Origin: Blastopirellula sp.
Lineage (GTDB): Bacteria; Planctomycetota; Planctomycetia; Pirellulales; Pirellulaceae
Length of the DNA: 64,000 nucleotides
Assembly (NCBI GenBank): GCA_002733575.1
Contig: NVWB01000011.1
Coordinates: 1-64,000, forward strand
Reading direction: 5' to 3'
Under the pieces are notes generated by a model. That model was not told the DNA's origin, searched no databases, and saw nothing but the letters and a program-made list of their open reading frames with translations. A program made the position numbers and the translations under genes. Positions within the stretch are counted from its first letter, which is position 1, and every line of letters starts with the position of its first letter. Below are positions 16,601 through 28,600 of this stretch, in pieces.

Positions 16601-19600
16601 ATTGATCTAGATGCTACATTTATCGAATTAGGGTTGGATTCGATTATTGGAGCGGAATGGACTCGATCACTAAATCAGGAGCTTTCATTAAAGCTTACGG
16701 TTTCTACCCTGTATGACTATCCTACAATTCGAGATCTGGCGAAGAATTTAAGAGTAGCAAAAGCAAGCTCAGCGCATAATATGGGTGTCCCTGAAGCTCA
16801 AGATTTCAGTAAGATCAGCCCTGAAGATAAGGTTGTTCCTAATTCGGTCTCATCTGTTGATAAAAAAGAAACAGCAATAGCAATAATTGGGGTTGCGGGA
16901 CAGTTTCCGCAATCTCCAACACTCGAAGTCTATTGGCAAAATTTGTCTGCAGGTGCCGATTGCATTTCTGAAGTGCCTCCTGAGCGTTGGGGGTTAAGTA
17001 GTTTGGATGCTCTGGAGTATAAGAAAATGGGTTTGTTGGAAAATGCCGACAAATTCGATCCGCGTTTTTTTGAACTGTCCCCGGCAGAAGCAGAAATTAT
17101 GGATCCACAGCAAAGATTGTTTCTGCAAACTAGCTGGAGTTGCATTGAAGATGCTGGTATCGATCCCAAAAGCTTGTCAGGCAAAAACTGTGGAGTTTTT
17201 GTTGGTTGCTTTAGCAATGACTATGGATTGACTGGCCAAACCGAATCCAGGAATGCTCAGGGACTTATCGGAAGGTCAGCATCGATACTTTCTGCAAGGA
17301 TTGCTTACTTCCTGAACCTCCATGGCCCTTGTCTTAGCATCGATACAGCTTGTTCTTCATCATTAGTTGCTCTCGCTGAGGCTTGTAATAATCTGATTTT
17401 GGGAAATTGTGAAATAGCATTGACAGGCGGTGTCACGGTACTTCCTAGTTCATCTCTACATGTAATGACAGGTAACGCAGGCATGTTATCAAAAGACGGA
17501 CGTTGCTTCGCTTTCGACGAGAGAGCTAACGGCTTCGTCCCTAGTGAAGGAGTCGGCGCGGTCTTATTGAAACCATTGGCTGACGCTCAAAGAGATGGGG
17601 ATCCAATTAGAGGCATAATCCGTGGATGGGGCGTTAATCAAGACGGCAAGACGAATGGTATTACTGCCCCGAGTCGCAGGTCTCAATCGGCATTGGAGAA
17701 ACAAGTACACGAACGGTTTGGCATTAACCCAGACACAATTAGCGTGGTCGAAGCTCACGGAACCGGTACAAAGCTTGGAGATCCTATCGAAGTCGAAGCG
17801 CTAACAAGTGCATTTAAGATAGGTTCTGGCGAACACAATTCGTGTGCAATCGGGTCAGCAAAAAGTTGTATAGGGCATACACTCGCTGCGGCTGGGATTG
17901 CAAGTATGATAAAAATGATATTGGCTCTGCAGCATAGAAAAATCCCTCCCGTAGCAGGGTTTGATACTCTAAATGAACACATCGATCTGGAAGGAACACC
18001 TTTCTATATAAACACTCAGCTAAAGGAGTGGGATACACAAAGTTCAATGCCGCGTCGCTGTGCCATTAACTCGTTTGGATTCAGCGGAACGAATGCTCAT
18101 GTAGTATTGGAAGAGTATCATCATCAAAATAAGGAATTCAACCGACAAGGCAGTAGTGGTGAAGATGCCGTTCTAGTTGTAATGTCGGCTAAAGGAGAGG
18201 GGCAGTTAAAGCAAGCGGCTAAAAATCTCGATGACTATCTTGGAAATCAAGCACTGTCTTATGAAGAATTGACGAATATTGCCTATACGCTTCAAGTTGG
18301 TCGGGAGGCTATGGGTTTTCGTATTGCGACAATAGTGCACTCAGTAGAACAGCTTAAAGAAAAACTTCGTGATCTGCTAGATTCTCAAGCAATCCCTGAA
18401 TCGTGGGCGCACGGCACTACTAGGACTCATGTTGACGTACTGTCCATTTTCGATAAAGAACAGGAGGTTACAAATATTGTCCGTACTTGGATAGATGAAG
18501 GACAATTCTTAAAGATACAAAACTACTGGGTTAAGGGCTTCGACGTTAATTGGGATGATTTATATATTGAAAGAAGTCGACCCTCTCGAATTAGTTTGCC
18601 AACTTATCCATTTCTCAAACATTCCTATTGGAATGTGGTTAGCTGTAAGAATAAGTTAGTGACTGACGGGTTTGCGACACAAAAATTGGTGTCTGCAATT
18701 GGTAATCAAATTGAAGGTCTGGACGGAAATAGTGCTGTTAATAAATTACAGGCACCAACTTTCAACAAGAACTTAGGCGTATTTCTGAAAAAAACACTTT
18801 CAGAAATGCTTTCAATTAGCCAGAGCGATATTGAAGACGACTTACCATTTGGTGAAATAGGTTTAGATTCTATCACCTCCGTAGAATGGGTAAAAAACAT
18901 CAATGCTAATTTTGGAAGCTCTATAGAAGCATCAGAGATTTACAATTACCCAACTCTTGAAAAGTTAACACTTCATCTTTTGAGCGACGCGGAAAAAAAT
19001 AAAACCCGATCTCTAGAAAAAGCATCTCGGCCTGAATTCGATCCTGAACCCACCTTTACGCTGAAAAATCGCCAGTCGAGTTGTGAGGAACGGAGAGAAA
19101 TCAAGTTGACTGATATTCATAATAGTAGTGCCGATGATCCAGGTACAACGGTGGAGTCTGCTATTAGGAAACCTCTTGAGCTTCAAGCCTACTTAAAGCA
19201 AAGCTTGGCCAATATGTTGCATCTCGACATTTCTGATCTTGATGTCGAGTGCCCGTTTAACGAGTTGGGACTTGATTCTATTAACGGAGTGGAATGGATA
19301 GAGGAGCTAAATGCAAACCTAAGTACCAAAATTACAATTTCTGATATTTATAGTAATTCCAATTTAGATAAATTTGCTTTCTTTGTCGCATCTCAATGTG
19401 GCGATGAGAGCAAGATTTCGGTACCAGCCGCAGTTTCCGATGGGCTAGAATTTAAAGATGGACTTAAAGAATGCCGAATCGATAGCAATTCATTTGTCTT
19501 CCAGCAAGAAGTAGACCTTCGCCAAGTTGTCGATCCATCAGGCTCAAATGGACAAACTGAATCAATCGCAGTAATCGGAATAAGTTGCCAATTCGGCGAT

Positions 19601-22600
19601 GCTGTTGATGCTACAGAGTTTTGGCAGAATCTGAAGAATGGCAAAGAATCGGTAAAATTGGCGTCACGTTGGGATGAGCACGCTGATTGGAAAGAGTTGA
19701 CTAGAGAAAATCAGCACGCCTGTCTAAATGGCAGCTTTATTGAAAATATCGGTGAGTTCGATTCCGATTTTTTTCGGTTGTCACCGTTAGAATCGAAGTA
19801 TATGGATCCGCAACAGCGTTTACTTCTCAGTAATGTGTGGAAGGCAACCGAAGACGCGGGTTATGCAGGAACAATGGGTGGTAGAAATTGCGGTATTTAT
19901 GTTGGATGTTCTGGAACAGACTACAACAACCTTTTTGAGGATTCCCCACCTCAAGCTTTTTGGGGGAATGCAGCGTCAGTTATTGCGGGACGTGTGGCTT
20001 ATCACTTAGATCTTAAGGGGCCTGCTGTCGTCATTGACACCGCATGCTCTAGCTCGTTAGTTGCGATTCACATGGCATGCAAGTCACTCCGAGCCGGAGA
20101 GATCGATATTGCTATTTCTGGGGGTGTCTCTCTTCAATGTACACCTTCAATTTTCATTCAAGCAAATAAGGCCAGCATGTTGTCACCAAGTGGAAAATGC
20201 TATGCGTTTGATGAGCGAGCGGATGGCTTTGTCCCTGGAGAGGGGGTAGGTGTGGTGATGTTAAAACGTGCTTCCGATGCGATCAGAGACGGTGACCATA
20301 TTTATGGATTGATTAGAGGCTCCGGAATAAATCACGATGGAGAGACAAATGGAATAACAGCACCGAACGGAAAATCTCAAGAGCGACTAATAACTCAAAT
20401 TCTGAATGAGTGTGGCATCAAAGCAAACCAGATTCAAATGGTTGAAACACACGGGACTGGTACAAAGTTAGGAGACCCAATTGAGTTCCAAGCATTGTCT
20501 AATGCCTATAATAACACATCCGGTATTGCTCACAGGTGTGCTATCGGCTCCGTCAAAACGAACATCGGTCACACTATGGCCGCAGCAGGTGTTGCTGGTG
20601 TCGTCAAAGTTCTTATGTCATTGCAAGAAAAGCAGATACCACCTTCATTGAATTTTGAAGAAGGAAATACTGCAATTGATTTCAAAAACAGTTCACTCTA
20701 TGTCAACAGCTCATTGACGGATTGGGAAGTAGATGCGACCGAGAAGCGAAGAGCTTCAGTTAGTTCGTTCGGTTTCAGTGGCACAAATGCTCATATGATT
20801 ATTGAAGAAGCGCCAACAGCTACTCGAAGCCCTGACGTCGATAATGTTTCCCTCATTGTGTTATCAGCTAGGACTGAGGGTCAACTGCATGAACACGTCA
20901 AGAGGTTGCTTATCTATTGTAATAAGAACCCCTCTGTCAACGTGGCAAATATAGGCTTCACCCTAATGTCTGGGAGGAAGCATTTCGATACTCGGCTCGC
21001 CCTTGTTGTGAATAATTTCGCAGAACTTAGGGAGAGTCTTACGAGATGGCTTGAGCAAGAGTCATCGGAGAATATCTTTTCTGCTAGCGTTCATGGGAAC
21101 TCGGGAGTACAGAGAGCTGCTATGAAAAATTACGGCGAAGAACAGATAGTCAGATACAGAGAAAAGAAGAGTATCAGTGAAAAAATCGATTGCCTTAAGA
21201 TTATAGCCGATCTTTACACGCAAGGAGGCGAACTTGATTACCAGCAATTGTATGCTAATGGTAAGTGCTCTCGCATTTCATTGCCCACGTATCCGTTCGC
21301 GAAAACAAACTATTGGGTTAGTGAGAACGCTGAAGGCATAGTTACCAAAATAAATTATGATAAGTCTAAAGAAAAAACTGAAGAAGTAGTTGGTTCAGAT
21401 GAAAATAATAGAGGAGAAGTAAATGCACTAGATAAAGATCTTCATGTCTTAGTTCCAATTTGGAAAAATCGGATAAATTCTAATGAGCCCCCATCTGATC
21501 CTGTAAAATTAGTAAGGAAAATTCTTTTTTGCGATCTTACTCTTGAGGCTCTCGATGAATCTTTCTCCGCGAGTTATTTTCAATCGGATATCAAACGTAG
21601 CGCAATAGCAGGATTAAGCAGCTTCATTTCAGATTCATCCGACAATCTTGCTGGTTCAATTAAGCAAGTGGCAAATGTTGTTTTTCTTGCAGTGCAGAAA
21701 CTGCTAAATGAAAGTATTGGTCAGACAATGCTGTTTCAAATAGTTATACCTTCTAGCCCAACTGGCATGTTACTGAAAGCGATATACCCGCTACTACTCA
21801 CTGCGAATAGGGAGAACCCGAAGTTCTTCGGCCAACTCCTAGAAATTGAAGAGAATAAGAGTTCATCAGAGGTTGTCAAAATCTTGCAACAGGAATCTCT
21901 TCAGACTAGGAATCAACTAATTCGATACGCTGAATCTGGCAGACAAGTGCGTTCTTGGGTTCCCGCGCTTGAGAACTGCAGACCTATAAGTGAAACAGAG
22001 TTTAAATTTTCAGATAGAGGTATTTACTTAATTACTGGCGGACTGGGCGGGTTAGGCTCAGTTATATCTGAAGCAATTGTCAAATCAACCAAAGATTCTA
22101 CTTTGATCCTCACTGGCCGGTCACCATTCAATTCTGTTATTGAAGAAAAGCTTAAGAAGTTGCGACTTCTCGGTGCTACTGCCGAATATCAAAGTTTGGA
22201 TGTTACGAATAGGAAATTGGTAGAAAAATTTATTGGAGGAATTACATCCAAATACGGGAAATTAACCGGAGTATTTCATAGCGCTGGAATTACTAAGGAT
22301 AGCTACATAATTAAAAAGGATAGTCAGGATTTTAGCGCTGTCCTTGCACCTAAAGTAGCGGGCTTAATCAATTTGGACGAATCGACACGTGATATCGAGC
22401 TTGACTTCTTTATATGTTTTTCTTCGATTTCTGCTGTGTTAGGGAACGTAGGTCAAGCTGATTATTCTTTCGCCAATTCGTTCATGGATACCTATGCTGT
22501 ATACAGGCAGAAATTGGTAAGTCGAGGCGAACGATTTGGCAAATCTCTGTCTATCAATTGGCCTTTTTGGTCTGATGGAGGAATGAAGGTAGATGGAACT

Positions 22601-25600
22601 GTCGAATCCGCATTTATAGAGAGAGGTCTTCACAGTATTTCAGATGCTAATGGTATAACAGCATTACATCATTCGCTCAGGCTTGATGGCGGTCAGTTGT
22701 TAATATTCAAAGGAGACATACAGCGGCATCACGATATATTCAACGCTAGCGAATCGAAAGTAGTCGAGGAGTCGGGAACTTCTTATGGCTCAAAAGCGGA
22801 GATAATAAACAAGCTAGAAGAGATATTTTCCAAATTGTTGGAAATACCCGTCGCTGATGTAGACAGTAATGAGTCATTCGCTGACTTTGGGCTCGATTCC
22901 TTATTGATAATTCAACTAAACAAAGAAATTGACGACGCGTTTGGAGAGCAATCTAAGACCCTGTTCTACGAATACGATACTTTGACTGAGCTAAGCGAGG
23001 CCCTATCATTCAACGTTGAGTCGACAAGTGCAAAAATAAAAAATCCGAATTTTACCGAATCTGATTCAAGGGCAAACGCTGGCATTCCGGACACGCAAGA
23101 AAAAACAGGGGATATTGCGATAATTGGAATTGCGGGGCGCTATCCAAAAGCGTCTTCTGTCAATGAATTTTGGGAAAATTTAAAGAACGGCAGAGACTGT
23201 ATTACGGAAATCCCAAATGAGAGATGGTCTCTGCATGGCTTCTACGAGAAAAGCACCGATACTGCTGTAGCTAAAGGTAAGAGTTACAGCAAGTGGGGTG
23301 GGTTCGTAGATGAATTCGCAAACTTTGATCCACTGTTTTTCGGTATATCACCTCGCGAAGCAGAAACCATGGACCCTCAGGAAAGACTCTTTCTTGAGAA
23401 GAGCTGGGAAGTGGTTGAAGATGCCGGATACACCAGAGATATAATCCAACGTAAGTACAAAGGTAACGTCGGTGTATATGCAGGTATAACTAAAACAGGG
23501 TTCGATTTGTATGGGCCTGAATTTGCTGGTGTAGACAGCAAGCCGTATCCACATACATCCTTCAGTTCAGTTGCAAATAGGGTCTCCTATGTATTGAATC
23601 TGAGTGGCCCCAGTATGGCGGTCGACACGATGTGCTCTTCTTCATTAACAGCAATACACAATGCCTGTGAGCATTTGAAAACTGGTGAATGCAGAATGGC
23701 AATTGCCGGTGGTGTGAACCTCTATCTACACCCTCAGAACTATGTAAAGTTATGCTCTCAGCGAATGCTTTCAAAGAGCGGTAAGTGCAAAAGCTTTGGC
23801 GCTGAAAGTGATGGATTTGTGCCTGGTGAAGGGGTTGGTGCGGTATTGCTCAAGCCACTGGAAGATGCTGAAAAAGATGGCGATCAAATATATTGTGTCA
23901 TCAAATCTACGGCAATAAACCACGGAGGAAAAACACAAAACTACACTGTCCCTAGTCCAAATGCACAGGCTGATGTAATTGGAAAGGCCTTGGATAGGGC
24001 TAGAATAAGCCCCGCATCGGTTAGCTACATTGAAGCACATGGGACAGGGACCGAATTGGGTGACCCTATAGAAATAGCCGGATTAAAGAAAGCGTTTGAT
24101 CAAAGAACAGTACAACCCTTGCGCGGAACATGTCGGTTAGGCTCGGTAAAGTCCACTATAGGTCACTTGGAGGCTGCAGCTGGAATTGCGGCTTTAACTA
24201 AAGTGGTACTTCAGTTAAAGCATGGAGAAATTGCTCCCAATTTACATTCGGCAGAGTTGAATCCCAACATAAATTTTGAGACTTCGCCATTTTTGGTACA
24301 ACAGAAGTTTGAGCAGTGGGATAGAAGGATCATTGATTCTGGTTGCGGTGCCACTGATGAGCCTCGTATGGCTGGGATTTCATCTTTCGGTGCAGGTGGG
24401 AGCAACGCACACATAATAGTTGAGGAGTATGTTCATAAAGAAGAAAACGCCTTTCAACTAAAAAGCAAAAGGGATCAACCGTCAATCATCCCTCTGTCAG
24501 CGGCCAGTGAGAGTCAATTGGTGAAGCAGGCCGAAAATTTACTCGCGTTCTTGGAAAGCCCAACGTTAGCTAATATTAGGTTACGAGACATCGCTTACAC
24601 CTTACAAATGGGCAGAGAGGCCATGAAGTACCGACTAGCGGCAAAGGTTACTAGCCTATCTGACTTAAAGGAAAAACTTAGGAAAATTGAACTCAACAAA
24701 ATAGAAAACTGTGGTTGGAGTTATTGCAATATTGGCGATAAGGATTGGCAAGCTGACCTCCATTCTACTGACAGTCATGATGACAATTCCGATTTTATGC
24801 AAAGCTGGACTTGTGGAGCTGAAGTTGACTGGGAACGGCTGTATCAGCAGGGAGAGCAGACAAGGCGAATCAGCCTGCCAACCTACCCATTTGAGAGGGA
24901 GCGCTATTGGTTTGACGAAAATTTCGATTCAATAAAAAGCGGAAAGAGTTACGTTAAACCCCTTCATCCGTTACTTCACAGAGTAGATACGGCATATAAA
25001 GATGGAAACTACTGCTCTGAATTTAGCGGGGGCGAATTCTTCCTGCATGATCACAATATTTCAGGTTTCGAAGTATTTCCAGCAGTAGCGTATTTGGAAA
25101 TGATAAGGGCTGCAATGCAACATGTAAACGCAGACTCTGGGGCATGGGTTTTCAACAATGTGGCATGGGTACGAACGGCTCATCGATTGTCTTCGCCGTT
25201 GACTCTGCACGTTCAGTTTTCGAGCCGTGGCGCTGAGGGAGTTGATTTTACAGTTTTCTCCGATACTAATAAAGATGCCGGCGTACCCTGCTGTCAGGGG
25301 GAAGTATATGCTGAGCCGCAATGTGAAAGCCCAGTGATTGATATCGTGAAGCTACGTTCTGAATGTGTCAATGAATCATATACATCCGAGAGAGTATATC
25401 GAGAGTTCCAACAGAAGGAATTGAACTATGGTCCGAGTTTTCAGGGCGTTCAAAAACTAAGCAGCGGGAAGGATTCACGAGGGCTCCCACAGGTCCTGGC
25501 AAAATTGCGATTACCAGAGGTCGTAGAAGATACAGTGGACTCGTTTACACTGCATCCTTCGGTTATGGATGCAGCTTTTCAGGCAATTATTGCTCTAGAA

Positions 25601-28600
25601 TCCGAAAATAGGAAGAGCTGGGAAAAAGCAGATACACTGCTTCCCTTTGCGATGGAGGAAATGAAAATCTATGGAAAATCCCCTGTTGAAGCTTATTCTT
25701 GGGTACGTTTCAGCGAAGGAGAAATTGAAGGAAAACAAGTACCTAAGTTGGACATCAGTGTTTGTGATGAACAGGGTGTGGTTTGCGCCGATGTTCGGGG
25801 GCTGAGTCTGCGTAAGGTCGTTAAAGAAGTTGAGGAAAATACGACAATCACGAGTGTACTAATTCCCTCATGGAAACCAGTCCTAGTAGATGAAGAAACG
25901 AGATTTAGTACTGAAAGTTGGGGGCGTCGTCACATCATACTCATTGGTGAATTCGATGAAGGCGTAAGAAATTATCTAACTTCTTCATTGGATGAATTAG
26001 CATCTTCTTCAACCGAGGTCACTTTGGTCGGTATCCCCGAGGCTTCTCTTGCAGAACGCTATGAAAGTGTGGTTTGCAATGTACAGGAGCAGGTGCAGAA
26101 ATTACTAAACAGTAAAGGTGCTTCGAAAAGCCTACTTCAAATTGTTGTGAACGGCAGTACTAAAGAGGCCAATAGTGAAGATAGTTGCATCATCGGTATC
26201 ACGAGCTATGTGAAGACAATTGCAGACGAGAGTCCCGATATACAGGCTCAAACGATTTACCTGGAAGACTCTGTAAATAAGGAGGAATTAGTTAAGACTA
26301 TCGATAAATGTGCTGATTTCCACAATATCAAAGAGGTTCGCTACCGAGATGGACTTTATAAGCAAAAGTGTCTCCACGAGCTTGAGAGAGGAGTGGCATT
26401 GGATGGCCCTACTCCTTGGCGCGACGGGGGCACTTACTTAATTACAGGTGGAATTGGAGGGCTAGGGTTACTGTTTGCACAAGACATTGCTATGAACGCC
26501 AAAGACACCAATCTAATCTTAGTCGGCCGATCTAAGTCGAATGCTGAAACCATTCTTAAATTGGATAGGCTAGAGCAACTGGGAGCTTCTGTAGAATATA
26601 GGGAAACCGATGTCGCCAAGCCTGAAAGCGTTCGGAATCTAATTGAATATATTGGGGCATCTTATGGCCGCTTGAACGGTGTTATACATAGCGCAGGAGT
26701 GATCCGAGATTCCTTCATTGTTGAGAAGAGTAAGTCTGATATTAAGAACGTTCTAGCTCCTAAGGTATCCGGTGTTATAAATCTAGATTTGTGCACAAAA
26801 GATCATGAATTAGATTTCTTCATAGGGTTTTCATCGCTGTCTGCAATATTAGGGAATGTAGGGCAGTCCGATTATGCTGCAGCTAACGGCTTTATGGATG
26901 AATATATAGTTAATAGAGCTAATCTCGTTACACAGGGAAAGCGACATGGCAGAACATTTTCTATTAATTGGCCGTTATGGAAAGAAGGTGGGATGTCGGT
27001 TAGCAACGCGGTCATGGATGCTCTGCTACGCAGAGGTGTGCATTCGTTAAAATCAGTTGCCGGGTTACAACTTCTAAATTACGGGTATTTGACGGGTGAG
27101 AGTCAGATAATTATTGCTTCAGGTGAGGAAAAATTCCTAGATATGTTAACTAGGTTAGATGAAGGCAACTTTTCAGAAGTTAAAAATCAAAATTCAGCAG
27201 TGTCTTCAATGATGGACGATTCGATTTCGGAAGAATTGAGCAGATATCTTAGACTGCAGTTGTCTAAGGTATTAAGAATTTCAGTGGATCGAATCGGCTT
27301 TGATACTTCGATAGAGAAATATGGGATGGACTCCATAGTAGCTATAGAGGTCATCGGAAAACTGGAGACTGTATTCGGTTCGTTGTCCAAAACCCTATTT
27401 TTTGAACTACAAACAATCACAGAATTAAGCAAGTATTTCCTTGAGCGATTTCCAGAGAAATCATGGGAATTGTTACGCGGCGGTTCAACAATAACGCGAG
27501 ATAGTCAAGTTGTACGACCATCTACCACCAAACGAGTTGAAAAAAAGAGTACAGACGAAGGCGATAACATATCTTTCGGTGTTGTGGATAGATCGTCTAA
27601 AAATACAGATGTCGCCATTATTGGTATTGAGGGCCAGTATGCAAAAGCTTCCGACATAGAAGAGTTTTGGTCGAACCTAGCTGAGGGCCGAGATTGTGTC
27701 GAAGAAGTGCCTTCAGATCGTTGGAATGTGGATGGTATTTTTAGTGAAGACAAAGAAGCTGTTGGTAAGACATATTGTAAGTGGGGCGGATTTTTAGACG
27801 GAGTCGATGAGTTTGATGCTGGGTTTTTTAATATTTCACCCAGAGAAGCGAAAACTATGGATCCACAGCAGCGCCTATTCCTACAACAAGTCTGGAAGCT
27901 ATTCGAAAGCAGTGGCATAACTCAAAAGGTAATCAAAGAAACCTATCGTCGGAAGGTAGGTGTTTATGTGGGTTCAATGTACCAAGAGTACCACAGTAGC
28001 GATCCCGTAGAATCGGCGATCATATCCAGTTCTTCCTATAATGCTATCGCAAATCGAGTTTCCTATTTCTTTGGTTTGGAGGGCCCTAGTCTTGCGGTGG
28101 ACACGATGTGTTCGTCGTCTGCTATGGCAATTCATTTGGCCTGCCAAAGCATATTACAAAATGAATGCGAGTTAGCCATTGCTGGAGGTGTAAATCTATC
28201 CATTCATCCTAATAAGTATATTGCGTTAAGTGCATTACAGTTGCTGGGAAGTTCTTCAACTAGCAGAAGTTTTAGTGATGGCGATGGATATATTCCATCA
28301 GAAGGGGTTGGATCAGTGTTATTGAAACCACTGCAGAAAGCCGTAGATGATGGTGACACGGTGTACGCGGTTATTAAGGGAACTGCGACCATCCATTCGG
28401 GGCAGTCGAATGGATTTATGGTTCCCAGCCTTAACAATCAGGCGAAGGTAATCGAAAAATGCTTAGAAAACGGTAAAGTTGATCCGCATACGGTCGGTTA
28501 CGTCGAAGCAGCTGCAAATGGCTCGGCTCTTGGTGACCAGATAGAAATAGAAGCCCTCGCCAGGGTGTTCGGCAACGATGGTAGTGCCAAACCGTTATTA

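Noticed and set aside
27505-27918. 137-codon minus-strand frame inside the PKS
   Set aside because: It is antisense to the start of KS5; a shadow of conserved coding sequence.
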